Source: Rotaria socialis
Lineage: Eukaryota; Rotifera; Eurotatoria; Philodinida; Philodinidae
Direction: 5' to 3'
NCBI GenBank assembly: GCA_905331475.1
Contig: CAJNYU010002346.1
Coordinates: 124,001-188,000, forward strand
Length of the DNA: 64,000 nucleotides
Shown piece by piece: positions 27,292 to 38,176 of the stretch; position 1 is the first letter of the stretch; every line of letters begins with the position of its first letter. The notes under the pieces were generated by a model. The model saw only the letters and a program-made list of their open reading frames with translations, did no database searches and was not told where the DNA came from. The position numbers were made by a program, and so were the translations under genes.

Positions 27292-28173
27292 ATGGCAGCC
27301 AGCAATAGCCTTGCATCCACTACAGTAAATAAGGATGGTGATTTAGCTGATAGTCCGAAGAAGTCACCTGAAATTAAAACAAGGTTATTGGTTGGTGAAG
27401 GTAATTTTTCTTTTACTAGGGTGCTATTAGAACAGCATCCTTTTAAAAAAGAGGAAATCGTTGCTACTGAGCTGAAAAAGGACTATCAAAAATTTTATGT
27501 GAAACCTGAAGATAGTGGCGAAGATGAACCTGGATACGACACGGAAGCACTTGAATACCGTCAACGTGTCAAAAACTGCCTAAAAGAATTGAAATCAATA
27601 AGCAACTTAACTCTTCAATTCGGAATCGACGCAACAAAACTCAATACGCACTATAAGGGTCGACGATTTCATCGAATATATTTCAACTTTCCATACAGAT
27701 CTGAAAGGGAGAGGACAGCGGATATGGTCAAAGACTTTTTTATATCTGCTAGAAAAGTACAAGAAGAAGGTGATCAAATACTGTTGACACTTGTATGTCG
27801 ACTCGGTAACGAAGAAAAAACAGCTGAAGAGCACCGCATATATTGGCATGGACTTACTTACGGCATAGTAAAAGCAAGCGAGGCAGGTGGTTATCGTTTG
27901 ATTAAAAAACGACGCTTCAGTGATTCCACGAATAACGAAGACCCACACCGTTATGGTAAAATGAAATCTGATAATAAATATATACATGAGTGCACAGATT
28001 CTTTACGCTCGTGCCATTTTACTGACGATGCACGACAATATGTATTTGAAAAAGTGGAACGCTTCGAATACAATAAAGCAGATATTGTCTATAGCGAAGA
28101 GGATCGTGATTGCCGCTACCCATGTTTCAACGAAGATATGGATACTAGTTCAGATACAGATGATGAATCTTGA
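27292..28173 (+). CDS. BMT5-like/DUF2431 Rossmann-fold putative rRNA methyltransferase
   Basis: Single-exon gene of 293 residues. Its core matches the family typified by yeast Bmt5, the 25S rRNA uridine-N3 methyltransferase. The S-adenosylmethionine loop reads LLVGEGNFSFTRVLL (residues 32-46), followed by IVATEL, FGIDATKL (residues 110-117) and FHRIYFNFPYRS (residues 126-137), corresponding to the family's F-D-x-I-I-F-N-F-P-H motif with Tyr in place of His. The N-terminal 28 residues and the acidic tail (DMDTSSDTDDES) are outside the domain. Nucleolar rRNA modification is the expected role for the family; substrate here is inferred. Being intronless among intron-rich neighbours may indicate a retrocopy or acquisition. 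The ATG at 27292 is preceded in frame by no closer alternative. An AATAAA lies at 28315. Confidence 0.82.
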   Translation: MAASNSLASTTVNKDGDLADSPKKSPEIKTRLLVGEGNFSFTRVLLEQHPFKKEEIVATELKKDYQKFYVKPEDSGEDEPGYDTEALEYRQRVKNCLKELKSISNLTLQFGIDATKLNTHYKGRRFHRIYFNFPYRSERERTADMVKDFFISARKVQEEGDQILLTLVCRLGNEEKTAEEHRIYWHGLTYGIVKASEAGGYRLIKKRRFSDSTNNEDPHRYGKMKSDNKYIHECTDSLRSCHFTDDARQYVFEKVERFEYNKADIVYSEEDRDCRYPCFNEDMDTSSDTDDES

Positions 28174-28314
28174 ATCAAATCGACAAGCAATAAGAAAAAT
28201 TATCGTCCACCTTAATAACTGCAATAACTTTTCAATCAGCAAAAATATTTATTCATGAAAAACAAAACTTCTTTTAAGAACGTTCCTAAAAATATTATCG
28301 TTATTTAACCAATT

Positions 28315-28320
28315 AATAAA
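28315..28320 (+). terminator. Polyadenylation signal AATAAA of the BMT5-like gene
   Basis: Canonical signal 142 bases after the stop codon, in an A-rich stretch. Confidence 0.55.
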
Positions 28321-31300
28321 ATACATAAAACAAACGAAAGTATTTTTATTTTATTTTTAACGTAAAAATGATGCATTCTTGTTCTTTGTTATCAGTATAC
28401 ATGTACAATGGCATCATGTGGCATTTTTTCTTAATAATCTGATAAGAATTTTTGAAAAGAAAAGAAAAGAAAAGAAGCTTGTCTGAATTTCAAGTAATTT
28501 TAAATCTCTTGGAATTCTTTTCAGACTCTTATTTTTCTAATCACCCACACCGGGTAAACAGAATCTATTTGGTGTCAATTTTTAGGTCAATTTGATCAAA
28601 TTCTCGTCTTTTTTTGAATCCGTGCACACCTATTATAGTTATAGATTCACCACCATCCAATTTATTATTACTAAATAACTTTCACAGTAAACAGAAGGAA
28701 ACAGCAATCAGTAGCACCATTAGGATCAATAGCTGAGACGAATATAAAAAAAAGACACAATGGTATCAGCAACGATGTGAGAAAAGGCGAGAACAAGAGT
28801 ATAAATATGAGTATCTTAATTTTAACTGAGAAATGATAAAGTATTTCGAGATAAGAGAAATAATTTAATTGAAATTTTGAATAAGCATTTACTACTATAA
28901 CAATTCTTCTTCCGTTCATTAGCGCATAATTGATAGTTTCTTTTTCTTTATTATTGCATTTTTCAACGAGCTAATGAATTTTTTCTATTCTCATCGTGTT
29001 TCATTTGTTGCAAAGAATTTTTTTATTGAATATACATTTATGAATACAGAAGAAATATTTTGACCAAGTCGATGAGCAACTATTCCGAAAATCGTCCAAG
29101 AGTAAATTGTTTTTGGTTCATTAGAAAGAATATGCTTATTGATATTTCAATGGATGTTTATGTACTCTTACTAAAATTATTTTGATTTTTTAATTTTCAA
29201 TTTTATTAAAATAAATAAAAATAAACACGATCATGACGTTTCGAAAGCCGACGGTATCTTCTTCAGATGATGTTGTACATGAATGTTCATATCGTTTACT
29301 ATGCTAAACGAAAACAATAAATTAAAGACAAATACACATAACTTACATAGATAAATGCAAAAAATGAACTGACTGAAAATAATAATGGAAGCAGTTTGGT
29401 CAAAATTTCTTTCTGCAGCATTCGTTACATACTGAATAGATTTGATTTTGATTTCAAACCATTTTTTTTAAAATATTTATTAATTAAATTGATCTAATTC
29501 AAGAAATTTTACATTACTATACCTTATACTTTACACGGTTTTTCACAACTAAATAAAATTAAATGAAAACGCCTTCATCCTCAGATTTCAACAGCCTATC
29601 TTCAATTAGTTTTTTTTACAGGCATTATTACTACAGAAATGTCTTCCTAAAACTGTAATGTATACGCTATAAATTCGATGTACTATCAATTAATAACGAA
29701 AATGAAAATCTCGAAATTTTTTTCTACTGTTTTAATTCTTTTAATAGTAGAAATAAGTCTTAGGCGCATTGTTTGGCAAATCGTAAGGACTCTTATATTA
29801 TATTTATTTCTTCAGGTTTTATTTTCATTTTCAAATGTTGATCCATAGAGATTTTAAAACTATACTGTGTCACTAGTAGCTACATGTTTTTAAAAGTTCT
29901 TTGAATGAACAATATTAAAATCGAAATAAAAATAAAAATGAGTAGTAAACAAAGCACATTCAAGAATTTTCTTAAAAAGTAGCTTCTTCTAATACTAAAA
30001 TTATTCATTAGAACGTGAAACATGATAAAGTATAAGAAGATAACTGTATCCTTTAATAAATACCTATATCTATGAGCTTATATAAAATATAGCCGTTACA
30101 AAAAATTAGTCGACGTTCACAATAAAATATTAAATAAGTCTTCGAGCTATTTGTGTTTCATATATGTTACTTTTTCATTATCTTGTTTACTTGTTTTTTT
30201 TTGCTATTACCACGTTCTCTTTATCTTACTATTGCCATGCCTTCACTAATACTCCCAGTGATGTTCTTACCTGAATATCTATAACTATGTCCATACGTCA
30301 AGAACCCCCCATAAGTTGTTTTCTCTTTCATCTCTTCTCATGCGTAACTATATAAAAAACGTAAAAATGTGCTGCATGTATGATTTTATTATAAAAAATC
30401 AGTAACGTTCACTATAAGAAATCTGAATGTCAGAAATCGTCATATTTCATTTATGGCAGATTCTAATACGAAGTTACGTGGGTTTTCCAGCAAAGAAACA
30501 TTTGTAACCATTTTTAAATGTATTGAGGCTATGACAAACCAATGATTTATTTAGGGCTACGTACGTAAATTGTCAAAATTTTGAAAAACACATAAAAGTA
30601 TCGATGCAATAATGAAATACCACTCCTTAATTAATCTGATTCAACAGAAATTTATTTGCTTCTTGTCTTTTCTTTTATGTTATTTAAATTCACGGTTAGT
30701 GATTATTAAAAATGAGCGATTCTACATATCTACATGAGATACTTCATCATACATAACATATTATACGAAGACAAGTAAAATAGCAGCAATCAAATGAAAT
30801 CAACTATATCATTTTGTTTTTCTCTTTTCCTTTTCTGTTCGATTAGTTGTCGTTCGACCATGATAAAAAAAGTGATTCGCTCGAACATTAGCTATTACGT
30901 CGACTTTCTACCTTGTACAGGAAAAATAAAATAATACAATTAGTTATTGGTAATTTTGTTATGACTTTGTCTAAAGTGTAACGCCTGGTAAATTTTTCAT
31001 CGAAATAAGATTTCATCGCTGGTTTTCAATAAATTATGAATCCTTAATATGAATAAAATATTATACAGCGCAAGAGGATACTTAAATTTTATTTCGCAAT
31101 CGATTTGACTTTTTTTTCTAAAGTTGCAATCACCACCACAATGCAAACTATTTGAGAAATCCATTAGAATCTTGAAAGCTCAAATACTCATAATCTAGAT
31201 CTCACTGTGTGATTATTATATTCCGACTCCGTTGTACCAGCCAAAAATTTACAGAAATAATAACAAATTAGTTTCATTTGAGCAATTTTTTGAGGACTAG

Positions 31301-31539
31301 TTATTCTATGATCTAGAGCACTGTTAGCTCTTTCGAATTCTACTGACGCGTAAAATTCTAAAATATATCAATACTCTATTACTTAGTATTATGTTCACAA
31401 TTCAAATTCAGTTTCTGAAAGTTCTTAACAATTTTTAATTCCCACCATTAGACACTGATATTACTTTGAATCTACGTGATTATGGTCTATCGTATAGGAG
31501 ACGAAAAGGTCGATCCGAGAGCGACGCAGCGCCAGTGTA
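28321..31539. other. Long AT-rich intergenic region
   Basis: More than 3 kb with no supportable gene. It holds a degenerate hammerhead-like motif at 29229-29272 (minus), a run of AAAATAAATAAA-type sequence beside it, and a short AAAAGAAAAG tract near 28457. No reverse transcriptase or transposase frame was found near the ribozyme-like motif. The last 100 bases are probably the 5' region of the GIMAP-like gene. Confidence 0.55.
29229..29272 (-). ncRNA. Degenerate minimal hammerhead-ribozyme-like motif
   Basis: The minus strand shows, in order, CATCAT, the core CTGAAGA (29266-29260), a short arm, the core GAAA (29242-29239), then CGTC and ATGATC. The two outer strands pair over five bases (ATCAT with ATGAT) as stem I. 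GAAA-C-G-TC gives a two-base, loopless palindromic stem III with a GTC cleavage site. This is the layout described for minimal hammerheads in Penelope-like elements and retrozymes, which act as dimers. Stem II (GATACC-GTC-GGCTTTC) is imperfect, as if mutated from GGTATC, so activity is doubtful. Confidence 0.45.
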
Positions 31540-32528
31540 GTGGCAGCTCATCGAGAAACACTTATGAATGAGATCAAGGCTGATTATACAACAGATGGTA
31601 AGTTTCATGTGACTCGAGCTGAACCAAGGAATATAATGCTGATCGGGCGAACACGCACAGGAAAATCAACTATCAAGTCATTACTTGTTGATCCGACGGT
31701 CGTACCAACTGATTTGACTCTCAAGTCAGATTCAAGAGACCCGCTATTCGAAACATTTCACGTCAGTGACAATAGAATCGTTCTTAACATCATAGATACA
31801 CCTGGTCTATTTGAGCATGGTGATGATGAAATGAGTATTCGGGACAACGATGCAATATTGAATACAATCGAAGTATGTGTAAATCGTGAAATAACTAAAT
31901 TTCACGTGGTTTGCTTTTGCGCAGCGGTTACAGCTGGTCTCAATAGGGAAGACATTGATTCTCTTAAATTACTAGTTAAATTTCTTGGTGATGAAATCTC
32001 AAAAAATTCCTGTCTTATCATTACAAGATGTGAATCGAAAGATGATCAACAACGCGAGAAAATGCGTAAAGAATTATCAGAAGATACTTATTTCAAGGAA
32101 ATCGCTCCATTCTTCAAGTTGGGAATTTATTTCTCTGGCTCACTCAATCCAGATGATTATAATAAAGCTAATGAGAGTCTATACGATCAATACTCAACGA
32201 TTATCGATTATCGATTATCGAACAAAATTAATTGAACTGTTCACTAGTTCTATTGAGCCATTTCCACTTCGTGAATTGTTGATTAGTGAAGTTCGACGAG
32301 CACATGAAAAAGTAAAATCAATCAAAGACGACGAGATTCAAAAAATGCGAAGTCGAACAAAAAAAACAAGCAGAAATCATTGAGGAATTGCGAGTAGCTC
32401 GGCTCAATAAAATAGGAGATATTGCAGAAATCATTGATCGACTTACAGCTATCAGCTTGCCTTCGCATGAACAGCACAATTGTTCTCAAGAACGTCATCG
32501 AGAACTCGAAAAATGTTTGATTTTATAA
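31540..32528 (+). pseudogene. GIMAP/AIG1-like GTPase with two frameshifts
   Basis: AIG1-type G domain: P-loop GRTRTGKST, G3 DTPGLFE, the conserved box FHVVCFCAAVTAGLNREDID and G4 TRCE, all intact in the first frame, which stops at 32235. Homology continues in the next frame (TKLIELFTSSIEPFPLREL...IQKMRSR) and then in the third (EQKKQAEIIEELRVARLNKI...), ending at 32528. The first shift coincides with three tandem copies of ATTATCG at 32200-32220; two copies would keep the frame. The second is one extra base near 32354. The C-terminal segment would be a coiled coil. Upstream no ATG precedes the first residues (GTG at 31540); the first ATG in frame is 31564, or an unseen 5' exon splices at 31539. 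It may be a pseudogene, a truncated but functional allele, or contain assembly error. It lies 82 bp from a paralogue. Confidence 0.8.
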
Positions 32529-32610
32529 TTTATCAATTTATAGAATGAGAAAAAGAGAATAAAAAGAATTAATTTCTCACTATTCATGCAAACATTTTTC
32601 TCTATTCTAG

Positions 32611-34691
32611 ATGTCTACAATTTCACGGCCAGCTGTTGATATTCAAACGAGCCGCGCTGAGATTCAAGCTGATATTAAGCAAATATTAGCTGAATTTGAG
32701 GGAGTAAAGCAACAAAATCATGATCAGCAACATTCTATTAGCCGAAATATTTTATTAGTGGGACTCTCGAAGAGTGGCAAAACAACATTGAGACATGTTT
32801 TAACTGATCCACAGTATGTAGCCGAAGAACATTCATTGCAGACGATCGTACAAACAGTTGCAACATGCGACCGAAACATTCATTTAGCATCAATGAATGT
32901 TGTATTGAATATTGTCGAATTACCTGAGCAAATGATTAGTGAAGATCGTAATCTGGCTGAAATTAATCTAGAATGTAGTCGTCTTGGTATTCAAGATTTT
33001 CATATCGTTTGCTTTTGCATATCGTTTGACACTGGCATTAATACAATAGCTCTGCAATCATTTCAACGCTTTGTAAATCATTTCAGTGAACAACAAGTGA
33101 AACGAAACTTGTGCATAATTATTACTCGATGCGAATCCAAAGATGATGCACAGAGAGATAGATTGCGCCAAGAACTCATCAATGACATCGAGTTCAGACC
33201 AATTTCAAGAAATCTTGCACGCGGAATTCATTTTTCAGGTGCACTCAATCATGATGATTGGAAACGAGCTAATACAGCACTTATTGATCAATTCGAAACA
33301 ATTTATAATTACAGAAGGAGCCTATTGGATCTAATTGTAAGTGATATCGAATGTTTTCACGTACCAGAACCAGAACCTCATCCATCAACTTCATTTTCAA
33401 AGTTAGTTTTTAAAATTATTTATTACATGAGAAAGTGAGACGTTGGTTTTCAAATATATCGCACAGCATTGCTCATCTTATTGCGTCTTGTGATGATTAT
33501 AGAGTAGAATTTATTCGGAAAACATATTTTCTATTAAAGCTGTTTTACAATATATTTTCTAGGATATCGTTCGATTATTTTAGAAATGGCAATTCGAACT
33601 CTCTACAGTCAAACATTCTATCTTTGACACAGTCACAAAGCTTGCATATAGATCAATTTGATGCACACAGAACAGTTTCATCTCAACCGCATTCGGAAAA
33701 TCAACAATTAGAAGTACCTACGTATCTAATACCCGATGTAGACACACCACTGCTACCAAAAGATAGAAAATGCAAATTAATTTCACGTTGGTTTCGAAAA
33801 TGTGCGTAAGTTGTTGCTAATCTTGATTGTGCGTCTTATTGAGCTTGGCTTTCGGCTTGAGACAGGCCCAATAATTGGTTGAACCAAACTTGCCACTCTA
33901 TATAGTAAACTACCACATACATGCACATCCGTTTACTGAGCTCAGATAAAGAAGTATTTGTGATTGAATTCAATTTCTTATTATGCAACCATTGTGCTAT
34001 TTTCTTCTCCCAATAATAAAGCTCATCGATTAGCATGGTACAAGGTTCACAGTGCTTTCCGTGCTCCAGGAATATCAGAAAACCCGAATTGCTCAACTAT
34101 TCTATTGAGAAATGTTTAGAAGAAGGTCTGATTGAGCTTGAACGTATAAATTTAATATTCGCAGGTGAATAACTGCAGCATATCAGGCAGTCAAAGTATC
34201 GCTTGCCGCAAAAAATAGTCGTGGCCTCAAGGACGACATCATAGGCAAACGACAGCGCAAACTTCTCTAACTTGACAACGATCGTAGCAGAGTCCCTATA
34301 AAATAAAAATGTTTGAAACATGATTTGTACGTTCACTGCAGTTAATTCAGATTATACTCGGCACATGTAAAAATATTTTCATAATGCGAATGACCATTAG
34401 GTTGTTCGAATAATCCTTAGCGATACATATCTTGTTTTTCTCTTATTCAGATTGTTGCTGTGGTTACAAAAGTTAACATCAACAAGAAATGCCGGATCGA
34501 CCGTCAAGTGCATTCGAAAAATGCTATTCTATTCGATCATGATTATGGCACTTCCTCCAGCTATTCTGTGTTTGATTATTTTTTGCATTTTCATTTCTTT
34601 CAAAGAAGCTCGAGTATATATTGTAACTGTAGCCATTGAGATCTTACGCTGGCTACTTGGGGATGATCAGAGAATCATTTATTTTCAATAA
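32611..34691 (+). CDS. GIMAP/AIG1-like GTPase with degenerate G3 and C-terminal membrane helix
   Basis: Paralogue of the preceding gene. The G domain has P-loop GLSKSGKTT (residues about 51-59) and G4 TRCESKDD, with the family box FHIVCFCISFDTGIN. The switch II motif DTPGL of the neighbour is replaced by ELPEQ, so nucleotide hydrolysis is probably impaired. Proposed exons 32611-33401, 33440-33805 and 34451-34691 give 465 residues in a consistent frame. The first intron would be only 38 nt and is uncertain; without it the frame stops at 33438. The last exon, with a strong GTAAGT donor and TTATTCAG acceptor, adds a hydrophobic helix (FYSIMIMALPPAILCLIIFC) near the C-terminus, consistent with the membrane-anchored GIMAPs of other animals. 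Tandem arrangement and about 40 percent visible identity over the G domain suggest a local duplication. Confidence 0.75.
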
Positions 34692-35105
34692 AATGTTTTC
34701 AAAATAAATACAATATTCTCTACAAGTCAATGTTTGTCTCCTCGATATGCAACCAGTACGGTATACTAATAGGGGCTGCAACCAACTAGGTGATCAAACA
34801 CGCGACCGGTTATTGTAAGATGCTAGTTCAGTTGCTCTTCTGATTGTATACTCTTTCTTAGCGGGTCTGTTGCTTTTGTTGAGATATACTCATGTGATTG
34901 TATTTGTTTTTATTCACTTGTATCTCCGTAGGCAAGTAGCTCGACTGTTTAGTTCATTTCTCTTATAGTAAATATGTTGTATACTCATCAAAGTCAGACT
35001 GAAGATGCCAATTACGGGTAAATCGATTTATATGTCTTAATTATCACAGGCATGTGAAGAGTCTCTCAGAATTCAAAGAGTAGTTTTTAAATTAATAATT
35101 CGCAT
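34692..35105. other. Convergent intergenic spacer
   Basis: Lies between the 3' ends of the GIMAP-like gene (plus) and the ART-TPR gene (minus). AATAAA motifs occur at the very end of the GIMAP-like reading frame (34688) and shortly after. Nothing else recognised. Confidence 0.6.
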
Positions 35106-37393
35106 CTAAACCGTAGTTGTTTTGTGCAGTTTTGCTGCCGTCATAAAATGTCCGAGTTTCGATGTTTCTTTTGATTCGATGTCACGAACAATTTCCTGGT
35201 ATTGCCAAGCTGAGCTGTTATCCCTTTTGTATCTTGTATAAATGTCAGCAATTTCTTTAGCTAGACATAAAATAGTGTAATAATCGGAGGGTGTTTGGCT
35301 TCTGTAAATTCCCAATGCCTTTTCGTAGTTAATCAGCGCTTCGTCGTATTTTTCTACGGACTTGTACATTTCTGCCAGATTTTTATAAGAACTAGCAAGT
35401 GTAACATCGTTTGGCTGATTAGATTCTATCAAATGTGTAACATAATCTTTTCTATTCTTCAAAGCCATTTCAAAAATGTCACTGTTGCTGTTCACGTTAG
35501 CAATTTTCATCTTCATCTGATAAATATCATCCAACTTCTCATAGATACAGGTTTTATCATTGTTTTCAATTGATATACTTTGTTGTGCCAATATGTAATT
35601 TTCCAGAGCTAAGTCGTAGTGAATTTCAGCTAGTTTATACTCTTCGACCAAAATATGTGCATGACATTCAGCCATTTCAAAATGTATATCTGCAATATCC
35701 AAATGACAGTTCAACTCAATGTCATTTACATAAGTTCGCCAGATTTCCAGTGCTTTGTAATAGTTGGTGGCTCTTGATTTAAATGTGCTTAAAATACTGC
35801 CATACCTATACTGCTCATGATTGGCTAGACAATGAAATCTAACAGCCGTAAGCCAATTCTGTTCGGTAGGAAATAGTGCAACTATTTCATCAAATATGAT
35901 ATTCATATCGCCGGTTGGTATTGAATCGAGTCGTTGAAGAAGAGTACGAACAGCTGTTTTGAGATGAGATCGTTTACTAGTATCACTGTTGGTGCTTGAA
36001 AGACTATTATTTTCTTTTGTCTTTCGTCTATCTTCTTCTAGCTTCAATTTAATTAACCATAAATGTTCAGCTTCACTGTACACAGTATCTATTAGATGAA
36101 ATGCGGTTCCAGTCATAAATAGAATTTCCGATTCAACTGGAAAATAGCTTAGATGTGCGATATCTGCGTAAGGATAGGACATTGTTCGATAGTCAATTTC
36201 GATTTCAAATAGAACATTTTGAATGGGATCTTCCGATTTTACAAAGTCGTTCAGATAGACAAATGCTAGAGGCCGATCACGTGTCGTTGAAAAGAAGCAC
36301 CAGTTAACAATTTTATTGTATCCATATTTGATATCTTGAATTTCTTCATTCCACATTGACTGTCCTCGATAGACTTTTATTAAATCGGACGACAAGTGTG
36401 TAGACTTGAACTTTTGATGCTCATCGTTCAATTGCGAAAAAATATCTTGTATATAGAATCCGAAGAGAATGAGAAGAGTTATATTACGTTGACGAAAACC
36501 TTTGTTTACCAGACGGTATACAAACATTTCACGTGTGTACCACTTGATAGCATCTTCCATTCTATAATTATTTTCGAATTCTTCAACATTACGTAGTTCA
36601 GCAGAGTTACCCGTATAATACTTTTTCATTGCGGTCACGAGTTTTTTTAAACAGTCTTTCTTTGGATACGGTAGATAGTATAGTAAAAAATCTAGAAATA
36701 CTGACCACCAAGACAAACTATCACCATGTGTCACCTGCTGTTCTGGTAACGAATTCAAATTGTTGTTGCTAATTAAAATGCTTTTGTTTTGTTTTAAAAA
36801 TGTTTTAACGTCTTCCGTTAACGTCACTAATAACAACTGAACATCTTTTGATGCAAGCTTTACCTACACATAATAGAAGTCAATACAATGATTCAAGTTA
36901 TTTATAAATTGCCATATTAGGACATAGATGTGAATGTTGGTGCTACTCGCTTCTTAAACCACACTCACACCCAAACGCCATAAAGACGAATTCAAATACT
37001 TACTTTTGGATACTTTGCCAAGCATTCGTTGTTATTCTCTTCGCTGCTTGTATCATGAATATAAACTCTGAAGACCTGCTTAATATTGTGTATACGAGAT
37101 AATATTTCATGATTCATTCCGTCGGAAATCATTAGAAACGTGGTTATCTCACTTGAGGTTTTCATATATTCTTCACAAGCGTCAGCGTCTTCGAATAATT
37201 TTGTGTAATCAATAATCTGTCTTAATGTTTCGACTGAAACTGAATTATGTCCATGTTGTGAAGCTAGCCACACTAGTTGATGTGATTCAAGATTTACAAA
37301 GTTACGATCAATTTTTTTCTCCATACGTTGAACGTCTTCGTTTAAAGTCGAAGAGGTAATAACAGTGGTACATGCTACTAGTTGTTCCATCAT
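35106..37393 (-). CDS. ADP-ribosyltransferase (R-S-E type) fused to TPR-like repeats
   Basis: Two exons, 37004-37393 and 35106-36863, give 715 residues. The N-terminal 130 residues are unassigned (a helical region with ISDGMNHEIL). The central mono-ADP-ribosyltransferase domain shows the R-S-E triad of the ART superfamily: Arg in KVYRGQ (about residue 297), WCFFSTTRDRPLAFVY for the STS motif (about 325), and ESEILFMTGTAFHLID, where E-S-E is the ExE motif (about 380). Such enzymes transfer ADP-ribose from NAD to protein arginine. The C-terminal 300 residues form helical TPR-like units, the clearest being SSYKNLAEMYKSVEKYDEAL and INYEKALGIY. ART-TPR fusions of this kind are abundant in bdelloid rotifers, from established knowledge of the group. 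No signal peptide is obvious, so a cytosolic location is inferred. The start is one of two adjacent ATGs (37393 or 37390). Confidence 0.88.
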
Positions 37394-37978
37394 AGTTTCC
37401 AACAAACTATGTTAACACAATATGGCTATTTATTATCTTTCTATGAGAACGCGAATGACATCACTTACGAAATACGGAGTACTGCTACTATTACTTTTTG
37501 CCTCAACGCAAAGGATAAAACAACAATTGGTTTTTTGTTTCGTCGTCTTTTTTCTTTCTCACCAAAGATAGATAAAACAATATGTGAGGTGCTATGGCGC
37601 CCATACACATATAAACACAGAATCACCAAAAGAAAAATCATTACTGAGGATGTGGATGTAAAGGTGGCTTTTCAAGAAAATGTTCCCTTTTTAATATATA
37701 CAGCGCTCAATGCTGACAACAAAGTTATAAAAAATGAAAATTTATTGATGAGAGAACATTTGATATTTTTTCATGTTAAATAAGAAAATCACATTTACAT
37801 AGGTTTCGATTTCGTAGATGCTTTTTCTTCAATAAAAAATTCATTAAAATGGTATTCTCGTGATATACGGAAAATTGCTTTGATAACATGATGAACTTCC
37901 TCACATTGTGATTAAGATTAATCTATTTGAATATTTGAAGAATGAAATGAATCAAACATGTGAAAAGAACGTTGTGTA
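37394..37978. other. Intergenic region upstream of the ART-TPR gene
   Basis: A plus-strand open frame from an ATG near 37409 to 37783 exists but shows no family motif and may be chance. The remainder is AT-rich. It includes the likely ART-TPR promoter. Confidence 0.5.
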
Positions 37979-38176
37979 TTATCATTTGCACCAACTGATC
38001 AAGTTGAAGTATGTGAAGAAGAATTAATTAGTTTACAAGGTACTATTTTTGGAATTGATGAAGGTTCAAGTCGAATCTTAGCGAAACATGAAGCTTCAAA
38101 AGATGAAATTGCAGTTAAAGCAAATGAATTAAGAAAATATGTTTCTGTTGGTAATCATGTTAAAGTTTTAAATGGA
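37979..38176 (+). pseudogene. Orphan fragment of transcription elongation factor SPT5 (KOW region)
   Basis: Sixty-six uninterrupted codons match the central SPT5 segment around a KOW motif: DQVEVCEEELISLQGTIFGI, then RILAKHE, and ANELRKYVSVGNHVKVLNG at the end. Human SPT5 has DNVEVCEGELINLQGKIL and AQELRKYFKMGDHVKVIAG at this place. SPT5 (DSIF large subunit) is an essential elongation factor of over 1000 residues. Nothing else of it lies nearby, so this is a translocated exon-sized fragment. It ends at 38176 exactly where a G-rich segment (GTGGGTGTG) begins. Confidence 0.85.

Noticed and set aside
33836-34336. Two minus-strand open frames inside the proposed intron of the second GIMAP-like gene.
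   Set aside because: No recognised motif, no good start, and they are separated by stops; could be old coding debris but unsupported.
37409-37783. 125-codon plus-strand open frame upstream of the ART-TPR gene.
   Set aside because: Opens opposite the ART-TPR 5' end with no family resemblance or splice support; plausible chance frame.
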